Source of the DNA: Bailinhaonella thermotolerans
GTDB taxonomy: Bacteria; Actinomycetota; Actinomycetes; Streptosporangiales; Streptosporangiaceae
Direction: 5' to 3'
DNA length: 64,000 nucleotides
NCBI RefSeq assembly: GCF_003594875.1
Contig: NZ_QZEY01000004.1
Span: forward strand, 310,001-374,000
The notes under the pieces are model-generated. The model made no database searches. It had not been told where the DNA came from and saw only the letters and a program-made list of their open reading frames with translations. The translations under genes were made by a program, and so were the position numbers. Shown in pieces: positions 51,532 through 60,781 of the stretch; position 1 is the stretch's first letter, and each line of letters begins with the position of its first letter.

Positions 51532-52914
51532 TCAGCGGCAGCGGTACGTGAAGGTGGCCTCGGCCTCGCGGACGGGGGCGGGGGACAGGACGCGGAGGGT
51601 GGCGGTGGGCCGGATCTCGCCCTCGCCCTTGATCGTCCAGTGGAAGGTGACCTCGGCGGTCCGCTGGGCCGGGGTGACCGTCTCCTCGAACTCGCCCGCG
51701 GACTCCCCGTCCTTGAACCAGGCGTACCGGATGCGCCCGGCCGCGCCGTTCGTCGTGATGACGCCGGTCAGGGTGGCGCGCGAGTCGCATCCGAGCGCGC
51801 CGCGCGGGGCCTGGACCGCGACGGACTCGACCGCCAGGGCGGGGCCGCGCGTGAACCACAGCACCGCGGCGACGGCGGCGGTCACGATGAAGACGCCGGC
51901 GCCGAAGACCGGCGCGCGCCGGCGCGTGCGCTTGCGCGCCCGCGTCGCGGTGTTCTCCTCGCGCCAGATCCGGGCGGCCATCGTCTCGACCCCCGGGCCG
52001 AACCGCATCTCGCCCCGCTCGCCCAGGGCGCCGGCATGCCCCGGTCCCCCGCCCTCGCCCCCGCCGCCCTCCATCCGGTACGGCGTCCCGCCCGCCTCCG
52101 CCCCGCCGTACGGCGGAGACGGGGTGTGCGCCGGGCCGGGGGCCGGGTGGTCACCGGGGAACTGGAGGAGCGTCGTCGTCTCGACCGGCTCGTTCCCGCC
52201 CGCGGCGGCGCCCGGGGGCGGCATCGAGCGGCGGGCGGCCCCGGCCAGGGCGGCGCGGCGCAGGAAGTCGCGGGGGAAGACGTTCCGCCCGGTCACCAGC
52301 GCCTCGGCGGCGGCGGCCAGCCCCGCCGACTCGGCGGTGGCCGCGGCGTGCTCCAGCAGGTCCGTCGCGGCGGCCGTGCCGCGCCAGGAGACGGCCAGCA
52401 GCCGGGTCAGGGCGGCCCAGGCCCGGGCGTCCAGGTCGGGGCGGGGCGGCACGCCGCGTATCGCCGCCAGCAGGCCGGCCTCGGCCAGGAGCGCGCGCCC
52501 GTCGGCGTCGATCACCACCGAGTCGGCGTCGAGCGCCCCGTGCGCCGAGCCCGCCGCGTGCAGCGCGAGCAGGGCGGAGGCCGTCTCGTGCAGGACGGTG
52601 GCCGCGTTGCCGAGGTCGAGCGTGCGGTCGCCGAGCAGCGTGCCGGCGGTGGGGGCGGGCGGCCGGGTGGTCAGCAGCCACACCTGGGGCCCGGACCTGA
52701 CCAGGTCGGCGACCGGGAGCAGGCCGGGGAGGGCGCGCTCACGGGCGGCGCCGATCGCGACGACGAGGCGGTTGAGGGCTTCCGGCGCGGTGAGCAGGCG
52801 CATGTCGAAGCGCAGGGCCCCGGCGGGCGCCCCGCCGGGCCCCGCCGTGGTCTCCCAGACTCCCAGGTCGCCGGGCCTGGCCTGTCCCGTCAGCCGGTGT
52901 CCGGCGACGTTCAC
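51532..52914 (-). CDS. Pseudokinase-like receptor, copy A
   Basis: 460 residues. The first 230 align by eye with the copy at 47455-49173: both start VAGxRLTGxxR, then GVWE, ALRFDM, and ALLALHAAGSAHGAL where active kinases carry HRD. No catalytic Lys or DFG is seen. After a linker come FGPG, one membrane helix (about 333-355) and an Ig-like extracellular domain whose Cys positions (LGCDSRAT and FTYRCR) match copy B. The start overlaps the stop of the active kinase gene by 4 bp (ATGA). Confidence 0.75.
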   Translation of the reverse strand: MNVAGHRLTGQARPGDLGVWETTAGPGGAPAGALRFDMRLLTAPEALNRLVVAIGAARERALPGLLPVADLVRSGPQVWLLTTRPPAPTAGTLLGDRTLDLGNAATVLHETASALLALHAAGSAHGALDADSVVIDADGRALLAEAGLLAAIRGVPPRPDLDARAWAALTRLLAVSWRGTAAATDLLEHAAATAESAGLAAAAEALVTGRNVFPRDFLRRAALAGAARRSMPPPGAAAGGNEPVETTTLLQFPGDHPAPGPAHTPSPPYGGAEAGGTPYRMEGGGGEGGGPGHAGALGERGEMRFGPGVETMAARIWREENTATRARKRTRRRAPVFGAGVFIVTAAVAAVLWFTRGPALAVESVAVQAPRGALGCDSRATLTGVITTNGAAGRIRYAWFKDGESAGEFEETVTPAQRTAEVTFHWTIKGEGEIRPTATLRVLSPAPVREAEATFTYRCR

Positions 52915-54431
52915 TTCTGCCGGTGGCCGCTGGGCGAGCCGCCGCCGGTGGGCGAGTGGCTCGTGTCAGGCGTGTTGCTCTGCCCCGGCTCACCGGGGTC
53001 CGTGTCGTCCGGCGTGGGCCGCGGCGGGTTCTGCGGCAGCGTCGGGCGCGGATGCGGGGTGAGGGTCTCCTCCTCCGTCGGCTCCGGGTCGGGCGAGGAG
53101 GGCGGCGGCGGAGGCGGCGGCTGCTCCGGCCGCTGCGTGCGGGACCCGGACGGCGAGGGGCGCGGCCGGTTCCGCGGCGGGTTGTTGTACGCCGGGGGGT
53201 CCTGCGGCGCGGGGGTGGCCGAGTCGGTGGGCTCGGGCTCCTCGGTGGTCTCCGTGGGCGTCGGCGTCGGCTCCGCGGTCACGTCGGGCAGCGAGCCGGG
53301 CGCGCTCGCGGTGGCCGAGGGGCTCGCCGGCCCGCCGGAGGCGCGCAGCTCGGGGCGGGCGGCCCCGGACAGCACGAAGATCGCCGCGCCGCCGATCACC
53401 ACCACCCCGGCGACGCCGGACGCGATGAGCTGCTTGCGCCCCCGCGCCCGCATCCGCCCGCGCGAGACGGCGGCGTGGGCGCGGGTCTGCTCGGCGGCGT
53501 GCGCGCGCGTCGGCTCGCCGAGGTCGGTCTCGGCCACCGCCGTGCCGCCCGCGGGCTGCTGCGCGGCCAGCGGGAACAGCAGCGCGAGCAGCCCGGCCAG
53601 CTCAGCCAGCCGCCGCCGTCCGCGCTCCTCCCAGTCGTCCCCGTAGGCGGCCGAGGCCACCTCCTCCAGCTCCGTGACGAACGCGGCGGCGGTCGCGGGC
53701 CGGTCCAGCGGGTCCTTGGCCAGGCCGCGCGTGATCAGCGGCCGCACGGCCTCGGGGACCTCGTCGGCCGGGATCGGCGCGGCCTGGTGCTGGTACATGA
53801 GCGCGGCCAGGTTCGGCGCGCGGTACGGCCGCTGCCCGGTCAGGCACTCGAAGAACACGGTGGTGGCGGCGTAGACGTCCGTCGTCGGACCGGCCGGCAT
53901 GCCCGTCCACTGCTCCGGGGCCATGTACGGGGGGGTGCCCGCGGTGACCTCGCTCGTGCCGTCGCGCACGGCGATGCCGAAGTCCACGAGCTTGCTGGCC
54001 CCGTCGCCCTGCACGATCACGTTCTCGGGCTTGTAGTCGCGGTGGACGATGCCCTGCCGGTGCGCCTCGTCCAGGCCCAGCAGCGAGCCCTTCAGCACGG
54101 TCAGCGCCGCCTCGGGGCCGGTCGGGCCCTCGGACCGCAGCAGGGTGCGCAGCGAGACGCCGTCCACCAGCTCCATGACGATGGCCGCGCCGGAGACCGT
54201 CTCGATGTACTCGTACAGCCGGGCGACGTGCGGGTCGCGCAGTTCCACGAGCAGCCGGGCCTCCGCGCGGAACCGGGACAGGAAGTCGAGGTCGCCGCGG
54301 AGCTCGTCGGACAGGTACTTGATGGCGACGTCCACGCCGGACGCCTCGTGCCGGGCCAGCACGACGCGTCCCGAGGCGCCTTCCCCCAGTTCGCGGACGT
54401 GGGTGTACCCGTCCACCTGCCACGTGTTCAT
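52911..54431 (-). CDS. Ser/Thr protein kinase with Pro-rich extracellular tail
   Basis: 506 residues from ATG 54431 (GGAGGAG upstream). A complete Hanks kinase: GEGASGRVVLA, Lys in VAIKYL, HRDYKPENVIV, KLVDFGIAV and YMAPEQW. The membrane helix is at about 332-355. The extracellular tail of 150 residues is Pro/Thr/Ser-rich with PTPTPTE and polyproline, and lacks PASTA repeats; it probably threads the cell wall. Its own promoter is visible upstream. The kinase may phosphorylate the downstream pseudokinase or be controlled by it. Confidence 0.9.
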   Translation of the reverse strand: MNTWQVDGYTHVRELGEGASGRVVLARHEASGVDVAIKYLSDELRGDLDFLSRFRAEARLLVELRDPHVARLYEYIETVSGAAIVMELVDGVSLRTLLRSEGPTGPEAALTVLKGSLLGLDEAHRQGIVHRDYKPENVIVQGDGASKLVDFGIAVRDGTSEVTAGTPPYMAPEQWTGMPAGPTTDVYAATTVFFECLTGQRPYRAPNLAALMYQHQAAPIPADEVPEAVRPLITRGLAKDPLDRPATAAAFVTELEEVASAAYGDDWEERGRRRLAELAGLLALLFPLAAQQPAGGTAVAETDLGEPTRAHAAEQTRAHAAVSRGRMRARGRKQLIASGVAGVVVIGGAAIFVLSGAARPELRASGGPASPSATASAPGSLPDVTAEPTPTPTETTEEPEPTDSATPAPQDPPAYNNPPRNRPRPSPSGSRTQRPEQPPPPPPPSSPDPEPTEEETLTPHPRPTLPQNPPRPTPDDTDPGEPGQSNTPDTSHSPTGGGSPSGHRQK

Positions 54432-54517
54432 ACGCTCTCCTCCCCAGGCGGTGAGCCGGGCGGAAAACGGCCCTACTCACAACGTGCGTGAGCCCCTCCC
54501 CAGAGCCTCGGCGGATC

Positions 54518-54547
54518 ACGTTAGCGGGTAGGAATGATCATTGTTAA
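54518..54547 (-). promoter_or_regulatory. Promoter of the kinase cluster with AATGATCATT palindrome
   Basis: On the minus strand TTAACA (54542-54547) and TAACGT (54518-54523) are 18 bp apart. A perfect 10-bp palindrome AATGATCATT (54533-54542) lies within the spacer. The surrounding 54500-54640 region is markedly AT-richer than the rest of the window and contains no gene. Confidence 0.55.
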
Positions 54548-54640
54548 GCAAATGACGGTATTTGTTATGTCGGACGCGGAAAGCGGATCTTCTGAAACGC
54601 CGCGTCAAATGTCCGGCTTCAATCCCGTCAAAGACGCGGC

Positions 54641-55282
54641 TCACGCCCGCCCGGCGATATGCGGGGGGACCTGCGCGGCGTGCTCCAGCAGCGGATCGGG
54701 CTCCGGCGCACCCCACCTGGTCACCAGCGGCAGCACGCCCGACCACACCGGCAGCGCGTAGTCCTCGGGCTCGTCCTCCGGCGGCCCCTGGCGCACCTTG
54801 ACCGACGCCTCGTCGAGCGGCAGCGCCAGCAGCGCCGTCGCCGCCAGCTCCTTGCGGTTCGGCCGCCGCGCGTAGTCCCACTGCCCCGGCGCGAGCTGCT
54901 CGGTCAGCGCCCGGAGCCCCGCGAGCTTCTCCTCGGGGTCCTCGACGAGCCGCGCCGTGCCGTACACCATCGCCGAGCGGTAGTTCACCGAGTGGTTGAA
55001 CACCGACCGCGCCAGCACCATCCCGTCCAGGTGGGTCACCGTCACGCACACCGAGCCGCCCGCCGCCGCCCGCAGGGAGCGCGCCCCCGTCGAGCCGTGC
55101 ACGTAGAGCGTCTCGCCGACGCGGCCGTACCCCGTCGGCACGACCATGGGGCACCCGTCCACGATCACGCCCAGATGGCAGACCAGCCCGGCGTCGAGCA
55201 CGGCGTGCAACTCCGCGCGGTCGAACACCGCGCGCTGCTTCTCCCGCCCGAGGCGCGTGCGGGGGGTGGGTGAGAGCGTCAT
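54641..55282 (-). CDS. Pyridoxamine 5'-phosphate oxidase family flavoprotein
   Basis: 213 residues with the split beta-barrel FMN-binding fold: the N-terminal helix region DRAELHAVLDAGLVCHLGVIVDGCPMVVPTGYGRVGETLYVHG spans strands 1-3, and GSTGARSLRAAAGG carries the FMN phosphate contact. VFNHSVNYRSAMVYG is the characteristic central segment of this subgroup. Its substrate is unknown; it is not a classic PdxH. It diverges from a MocR-type regulator across a palindrome, an arrangement often seen for MocR targets. Confidence 0.85.
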   Translation of the reverse strand: MTLSPTPRTRLGREKQRAVFDRAELHAVLDAGLVCHLGVIVDGCPMVVPTGYGRVGETLYVHGSTGARSLRAAAGGSVCVTVTHLDGMVLARSVFNHSVNYRSAMVYGTARLVEDPEEKLAGLRALTEQLAPGQWDYARRPNRKELAATALLALPLDEASVKVRQGPPEDEPEDYALPVWSGVLPLVTRWGAPEPDPLLEHAAQVPPHIAGRA

Positions 55283-55301
55283 GAGCCCCGAAGGTAGCGC
55301 C

Positions 55302-55328
55302 GAGTGGCCATGGATAGCATGGCCACTC
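55302..55328. promoter_or_regulatory. 27-bp operator: GAGTGGCCATG-N5-CATGGCCACTC
   Basis: A perfect 11-bp inverted repeat with a 5-bp spacer lies in the 80-bp gap between the oxidase-like gene and the MocR-type regulator. It is the only symmetrical sequence in the gap and a strong candidate for the regulator's binding site, controlling both genes. Confidence 0.75.
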
Positions 55329-55362
55329 CAGCCCTGTCGGAGAGAGCCACTTGGAGGAACGG

Positions 55363-56781
55363 GTGCCGCGCGCCCAGATCGAGCTGCCCATCGTGCTCGA
55401 CCGGTCCGGGCCGCTCACCGCGCAGGTCACCGAGCAGCTCCGGGCGGCGATGCGGGCCGGCACCCTGCCCGCGGGGGAGCGCCTGCCCTCCACCCGGGGA
55501 CTGGCGTCCGCGCTGGGCGTCAGCCGTACCGTCGTCACGGACGCCTACCAGCAGTTGTACGCCGAGGGGTGGCTGGAGGGGCGCCACGGCTCGGGCACGT
55601 ACGTCGCCTCGGCCGGGCTGCCCGCGGCCCCCGCGCCCGGCCCGCCGCCCGGGGAGTGGCGGGACGACCGCGACGACAGCGGGCTGATCAACCTCAAGCC
55701 CGGCCGCCCCTGGGTGGGCGACGTGGACCGGGCCGCGTGGCGGCGGGCGTGGCGGCTCGCCGCGGACCTGCCGCCGGACGACGACCCCGACCCCTACGGC
55801 CTGCCGGGGCTGCGCGCCGCGCTCGCCGAGCACGTGCGGCGGGCCCGGGGTGTGCTCGCCGGTCCCGGGAACGTGCTGGTCACCCGGGGCACGGCCAACG
55901 GGCTCGACCTGATCGCCGCCGCGCTCGTGCGGCCGGGCGACCGGGTGGGCGTGGAGGAGCCCGGATACGCCACCGCCCGCGTGATCTTCGCGGCGCGCGG
56001 GGCCGAGGTCGTGCCCTGCCCGGTGGACGCGCGGGGCGTGCTGGTGGACGGGCTGCCGGACGACCTCACCCTGCTCTACACGACCCCCGCGCACCAGTAC
56101 CCCCTCGGCGGGCGGCTGCCGATCCCGCGCCGCAAGCGCCTGCTGGAGTGGGCCCGCCGCACCGGGGCGCTGGTGGTGGAGGACGACTACGACGCCGAGT
56201 TCCGCTACGACGTGGCCCCGCTGCCCGCGCTCTACGGCCTCGACCCCGGCGCGGTGATCCTGGTCGGGACCCTGTCCAAGTCGCTCGCGCCCGACCTGGG
56301 CATCGGCTGGCTGGTGGCCGACCCCGCGCTGCTGCGGCGCGTCGCCCGCCGCCGCGACGAACTCGGCGACCGTACGGCGGGCCAGCCCCAGGAGGCCACG
56401 CGCGTGCTGCTGGAACGCGGCGACCTGGACCGCCACCTGCGGCGGATGCGGCTGGAGTACGCCCGGCGGCGGGCCGCGGTGGTCGAGGCGATCCCCGAGG
56501 CGCGCGGCGACACGGCCGGGCTGCACGTCTTCGTCGAGCTGCCGGCGGCGGCCGTGCCGTACGTCCTCGCCGAGGCGCGGGCGCGCGGGGTGCTGCTGGA
56601 CACGCTGGAGCGCCACCACGCGGCCGGGCAGCGGGTGCACGGGCTCGTGCTGGGGTACGGCTCGGCGTCGCTGGCCGAGGTGCGGCGGGGCTGCGCGATC
56701 CTGCGCGAGGTCCTCGACGGGCTGGACCGGGAGCGCGCCGCCCCCGCCCGGGCGGCCGCACCGGCGCGGGCGGTCAGATGA
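55363..56781 (+). CDS. MocR/PdxR-type regulator (GntR HTH fused to aminotransferase fold)
   Basis: 472 residues from GTG 55363, preceded by TTGGAGGAAC. The GntR winged helix covers about 15-80 (LPSTRGLASALGVSRTVV, then GSGTYVAS). The fold-type I aminotransferase part has NLKPGRPW, TRGTANGLDLI, VVEDDYDAEFRY and the PLP lysine in GTLSKSLAP (about 308). MocR proteins sense PLP or a related aldehyde. The divergent gene encodes a PNPOx-family protein, so a vitamin B6-related signal is plausible. Its 3' end overlaps the convergent gene by 8 bp. Confidence 0.88.
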   Translation: MPRAQIELPIVLDRSGPLTAQVTEQLRAAMRAGTLPAGERLPSTRGLASALGVSRTVVTDAYQQLYAEGWLEGRHGSGTYVASAGLPAAPAPGPPPGEWRDDRDDSGLINLKPGRPWVGDVDRAAWRRAWRLAADLPPDDDPDPYGLPGLRAALAEHVRRARGVLAGPGNVLVTRGTANGLDLIAAALVRPGDRVGVEEPGYATARVIFAARGAEVVPCPVDARGVLVDGLPDDLTLLYTTPAHQYPLGGRLPIPRRKRLLEWARRTGALVVEDDYDAEFRYDVAPLPALYGLDPGAVILVGTLSKSLAPDLGIGWLVADPALLRRVARRRDELGDRTAGQPQEATRVLLERGDLDRHLRRMRLEYARRRAAVVEAIPEARGDTAGLHVFVELPAAAVPYVLAEARARGVLLDTLERHHAAGQRVHGLVLGYGSASLAEVRRGCAILREVLDGLDRERAAPARAAAPARAVR

Positions 56782-57919
56782 TGCCGCCGAGCCAGGTGGG
56801 CGCCTCGGCGGCGGGGAGCCCGGCGAGGACGAGGGCGGCCCGGTCGCGCACGCTCGTGCGGAACCGGCCGTACCCCCGCAGCACGCGGTCGGCGTGCTCG
56901 CGCAGCCGCGGGTTGGCCAGGGTGACGATGCGGGCCCGCCGCACCGGCGTTCGAACGATCCAATGGACGAGCGCGCGCGGGGTGGCGCGGGCGACGCGGC
57001 CCTCGGCCACGGTCAGCTCGCCGTTCTTGAGGCTGTCCTTGTAGCGCTTGTCGCCGCGCCCCATGTCGATCTGGAGCAGCCCGGCGGCGGCGGCGTCCCC
57101 GGCCATCTCCAGGTGCTGGACGAGCCCGGGGGAGTGGCGGCCGAACCCGGGGTCGTACGCCGGGAACCAGTGGGCCATGACCGTCTCGGTGCGCAGCCCG
57201 AAGTGCCCCGCGACCGGCACGTCCCCGGCGTACAGCACGCTGAGGGAGCCGCTGAAGGTCTCGGTCTTGGTCGCGTGCAGCCGTTCGACCAGCTCGACGA
57301 TCCAGGGCCGGGCGAAGCGGTCGGTGCGGCCGGTGCGGCGGTACTGGGCGGACTTCCAGCCCAGCAGCGTGCGCAGCGCCCCGGTGTCGGCGGACTCGAA
57401 GTCGTGGTGGACCGGCCCGGCCTCGCGCGAGAGCCGCCGGCGCTTGGCGGTGACGCCCCGGTAGGTGCTGCCGCGCCGGATGTGCTCGCGGTAGGCCTCG
57501 AAGCCGCCGCTCAGGTCCATGATGGGCGAGGCGTGGAGGCTGGTGGCGTGCCGGCCGAGGACGGTCTGGTCCTCGGCCAGGTGGTCGAACTCCCAGACGT
57601 CCAGGCGGCAGGCCCGCAGCAGCGCGCGCGGGTCCAGCTCCAGGCCGGGCGCGTGCACCATGCCCTGCTGGTCGGTCAGGCCCGCCCCGACCGGCCTGCC
57701 CACCCCCAGCGCGTGCCGCTGGTACGGCAGGAAGCCGGCGATCCGCGGCCCGTCCTCGACGACCGCCACGCGCACGTCGGCGCGCAGCTCGCCCACGATG
57801 AGCGTGAACTCCGGGGACAGGAAGGGGTTGGGGAGCAGGCGGCCGGACCGCTGCAGGTCCCGCCAGCGCTGGAGCTCGGATTCGCCGAGGTCGCGGGGGT
57901 GCACCGAGGTGATCTTCAT
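56774..57919 (-). CDS. GNAT-superfamily CelD/BioF2-like acetyltransferase
   Basis: 381 residues. It has NPFLSPEFTLIVGELRADVRVAVVEDG-like strands at the N-terminus, a basic RGSTYRGVTAKRRRLSRE segment near 155, and FSGSLSVLYAGDVPVAGHFGLRTET as the second GNAT core. DMGRGDKRYKDSLKNG near 305 is typical of the CelD/FemAB-like family (cellulose and exopolysaccharide loci). These proteins transfer acyl groups to sugars or peptides. With the divergent glycosyltransferase gene it hints at surface glycan modification. Confidence 0.78.
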   Translation of the reverse strand: MKITSVHPRDLGESELQRWRDLQRSGRLLPNPFLSPEFTLIVGELRADVRVAVVEDGPRIAGFLPYQRHALGVGRPVGAGLTDQQGMVHAPGLELDPRALLRACRLDVWEFDHLAEDQTVLGRHATSLHASPIMDLSGGFEAYREHIRRGSTYRGVTAKRRRLSREAGPVHHDFESADTGALRTLLGWKSAQYRRTGRTDRFARPWIVELVERLHATKTETFSGSLSVLYAGDVPVAGHFGLRTETVMAHWFPAYDPGFGRHSPGLVQHLEMAGDAAAAGLLQIDMGRGDKRYKDSLKNGELTVAEGRVARATPRALVHWIVRTPVRRARIVTLANPRLREHADRVLRGYGRFRTSVRDRAALVLAGLPAAEAPTWLGGII

Positions 57920-58113
57920 ACCAGCTTCCGATTCGCCGCTTCGATCCGGGAAACGTGTTCGGTGAGCGTCCGGTTCGGTGTCATCTTCACCCGCCTTCCT
58001 GAGCGTTCCCTGACAGAAACCGTCACGCGGTCCCCGGAGACGGCGACGCGTCCCTGGTCGGGGCGGGACGGCGGAGTTACGATCAGGTGCCTCACGGGGA
58101 ACGGAGGCGGGCC

Positions 58114-59028
58114 ATGGGGCCGACCGTCGGAGTCGTGATCTGCACTCGCGGCGACCGCCCCCGGTTGCTGCGCGCCGCCCTCGACGGCGTCCTCGGCCAG
58201 GACTATCCCGGCCATATCACCGTAACCGTCGTCTTCGACCGCTGCCCGCCGGATGAGGCACTGCGCCTGGACCGGCCCGGCCGCCGCGTCCTGGTCACGG
58301 GCAACTCCCGGGCGGCCAACGTCGCGGGCGCCCGCAACAGCGGCGTCCTCGCCCTGCCGGACACGGACCTGATCGCGTTCTGCGACGACGACGACGAGTG
58401 GCTCCCGGGCAAGCTGGCCGCCCAGGTCGCCGCGCTGGAGCCCGGCGACGTGCTGGCCGCCTGCGGGATGGTCCTGGCCTACTCAGGCTGGGCCGTGGAC
58501 CGGGTCCTCGCCGCCCGCCGGATCGAGCTGGCCGACCTCCTGGTCTCCCGCGTCGCCGAGGCGCACCCGTCGTCGTTCCTGGCCCGCCGTACGGACCTGG
58601 TCGAACGCGTGGGGCTGTTCGCCGAGGACATCCCCGGCGGCTACGGCGAGGACTACGACCTCCTCCTGCGCGCCGCCAAGGCCGCGCCCATCCGGTACGT
58701 CCCGATCGTGGGCGTGCGCGTCCGCGTCCACGGGCGCTCGTCCCACTTCACCGGCCGCTGGCCGACCATCGCCGCCGCCCACGAGTGGCTGCTGGACGCC
58801 CACCCGGAGTTCGCCCGCACCCGCCGCGGCCGTGCCCGGCTGACCGGCCAGATCGCCCTGGCGCACGCCGCCTCCGCCCGGCGGGCCCCGGCGCTGCGCT
58901 GGTCCTGGCGCACCCTGCGGACCTGGCCGCTGGAGCCCCGCGTCTACGCCGCCCTGGCCATCGCCGCCCGCCTGATCACCGTCGAACGGCTGATCCGCCT
59001 CCTGGAGGCGCGCGGCGTCGGGACCTGA
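58114..59028 (+). CDS. Glycosyltransferase family 2
   Basis: 304 residues from ATG 58114 (GGAGG 8 bp upstream). The GT-A fold shows VVICTRGDRPRLLRAALDG, the nucleotide-sugar site AFCDDDDEW (DxD, about 90), and ERVGLFAEDIPGGYGEDYDLLLRAAK (about 172-196) with the catalytic acid. The C-terminal 80 residues are helical and basic, without a clear membrane segment. It probably adds a sugar to a surface glycan. It ends 4 bp before the stop of the convergent cydC. Confidence 0.85.
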   Translation: MGPTVGVVICTRGDRPRLLRAALDGVLGQDYPGHITVTVVFDRCPPDEALRLDRPGRRVLVTGNSRAANVAGARNSGVLALPDTDLIAFCDDDDEWLPGKLAAQVAALEPGDVLAACGMVLAYSGWAVDRVLAARRIELADLLVSRVAEAHPSSFLARRTDLVERVGLFAEDIPGGYGEDYDLLLRAAKAAPIRYVPIVGVRVRVHGRSSHFTGRWPTIAAAHEWLLDAHPEFARTRRGRARLTGQIALAHAASARRAPALRWSWRTLRTWPLEPRVYAALAIAARLITVERLIRLLEARGVGT

Positions 59029-59032
59029 CCGC

Positions 59033-60781
59033 TCAGGCGGCGGCCGGGGAGGACACCAGCCGCTCGGTGTCCCACAGGTCCCGGTACGGGCCGGGGATCC
59101 CGGTCAGCCCGGCGTGGGTGCCGCGCTGCACGATCCGGCCCTCGTCCATCACGATGATCTCGTCCACCGCGTCGAGCCCGGTCAGCCGGTGGGTGACGAG
59201 GACCGTCGCCCGGCCCCTGCGGGCCGCGAGGACGCCCGCGAGGACCCGGTCGGCCAGGGCGTGGTCGAGGGCCTCGGTCGGCTCGTCCAGGACGAGGACG
59301 CCGGGGTCCGCGAGCAGGGCGCGGGTGAGCAGGAGCCGCTGCCGCTGCCCGCCCGACATGGGCCGGCCGCCCTCGCCCACCTCGGTGTCCCACCCCTCGG
59401 GGAGCGACTCGACCCACTCCAGGAGGCGGGTGCGCCGGGCCGCCTCGCGCAGCTCGTCCTCCGTCGCCGCCGGGCGGGCCAGCAGGAGGTTGGCCCGGAT
59501 CGAGGTGTGGAACACGTGCGCGTCCTGGGTGAGGCCGCGCACGCCGGGCGGCACCAGCGCCGTCCCGGACGTCGGCGGGAGCAGCCCGGCGAGCACCCCG
59601 AGCAGCGTGCTCTTGCCCGCGCCGCTCGCCCCGACCACGGCCAGCGACCGGTCCGGCTCCACCCGCAGGGACACCCCGTCCAGCGCGGCCGGCCCGTCCG
59701 GGGCGTACCGCACGGTCACGTCCCGCAACTCCAGCTCCGCCGCGTCCGGGCCCGCCGCCCGGGCGGGGGCCGGGGCCTGCGGGGCGTCCTCCAGCAGCGC
59801 GGCGAGGCGTCGCGCGGCCGGGCGCAGCTCGGTCAGCCGCTGCGCGGCGTCGGCCAGCGGCAGCACCGGCTCGAACGCGGCCAGGGTGGTCAGCGCGAGC
59901 ACCGCCACCAGGACCTCGTCGGCCCCCGCGGCGATCGCGACCCCCGCGACCCCCACGGCGGTGAGGCCCTGGACCAGCACGCCCGCGCCGAACGCGATCG
60001 ACGAGACCCGGCCGGCCAGCCCCTCCAGCCGGGCCAGCCGCGCGGTCTCCGCCTCGGCGCGCTCCAGCACCCGCGCGGTCGCCCCGAAGGCGGCCAGGTC
60101 GAACCGCCCGTCCAGCAGGTCCAGGCTCCGCGCCGCCAGGGCGTCCCTGGCCTCGGCGACGCGCGCCCCGAGCCGCCGGGCCGCGAGCGCCGCGCACGCG
60201 GGCACGGCCAGCCCCGCGACCAGCAGCCCGGCCGCCGCGACCAGCCCCGCGGCGGGCAGCAGCACCAGCGCGAGCCCGGCCGCGACCACCGCCACGGCCA
60301 CCGCGCTCGTGATCGGCAGCAGGCACCGCAGCAGCAGGTCCTGCAGGCTGTCCACGTCGGCCACCATGTGGCCCAGCGCGTCCGCGTCCCGCCGCGCCCC
60401 GCCCTTCCCGGGGGTACGGCGCCGCGCCGGGCCCTCTCCGCCCGGCGCCCCGGCGGCCACGGGGCGCCCGGGGGCGGGGACGGCGGCGCGGGCGAGGGAG
60501 TCGTAGACGCGGCCGCGCAGCTCGGCGAGGGCGCGCAGGGTCGCGTCGTGCCCGGCGAGGCGGTCGGCGTAGCGCAGGACGCCGCGGAAGACGGCGAACG
60601 CGCGGACGGCGACGATGGCCAGGCTGAGGGCGGCCAGCGGGGGCTGCTGCGAGGCGCGGGCGATGAGCCAGGCGGCGGAGGCCATCAGGGCGACGGCGCA
60701 CAGCTCGGCGGTCACCCCGGCGAGACCGGCGGCGATGAGCCGGGCGAGGTGCGGGCGGACGACGCTGAGCACGCGCCTCAT
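59033..60781 (-). CDS. cydC: Cytochrome bd assembly ABC exporter subunit CydC
   Basis: 582 residues from ATG 60781, sharing 4 bp with cydD. A six-helix ABC membrane domain (RRVLSVVRPHLARLIAAG, RGVLRYADRLAGHDATLR, DADALGHMVADVDSLQDL) is typical of CydC. The ATPase domain shows Walker A GASGAGKSTLL (about 381), signature MSGGQRQRLLLTRALL and Walker B VLVLDEPTEALD. CydDC exports cysteine/glutathione or moves haem and is needed for cytochrome bd assembly. A loop insert near 120-140 is Gly/Arg-rich. Confidence 0.93.
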   Translation of the reverse strand: MRRVLSVVRPHLARLIAAGLAGVTAELCAVALMASAAWLIARASQQPPLAALSLAIVAVRAFAVFRGVLRYADRLAGHDATLRALAELRGRVYDSLARAAVPAPGRPVAAGAPGGEGPARRRTPGKGGARRDADALGHMVADVDSLQDLLLRCLLPITSAVAVAVVAAGLALVLLPAAGLVAAAGLLVAGLAVPACAALAARRLGARVAEARDALAARSLDLLDGRFDLAAFGATARVLERAEAETARLARLEGLAGRVSSIAFGAGVLVQGLTAVGVAGVAIAAGADEVLVAVLALTTLAAFEPVLPLADAAQRLTELRPAARRLAALLEDAPQAPAPARAAGPDAAELELRDVTVRYAPDGPAALDGVSLRVEPDRSLAVVGASGAGKSTLLGVLAGLLPPTSGTALVPPGVRGLTQDAHVFHTSIRANLLLARPAATEDELREAARRTRLLEWVESLPEGWDTEVGEGGRPMSGGQRQRLLLTRALLADPGVLVLDEPTEALDHALADRVLAGVLAARRGRATVLVTHRLTGLDAVDEIIVMDEGRIVQRGTHAGLTGIPGPYRDLWDTERLVSSPAAA

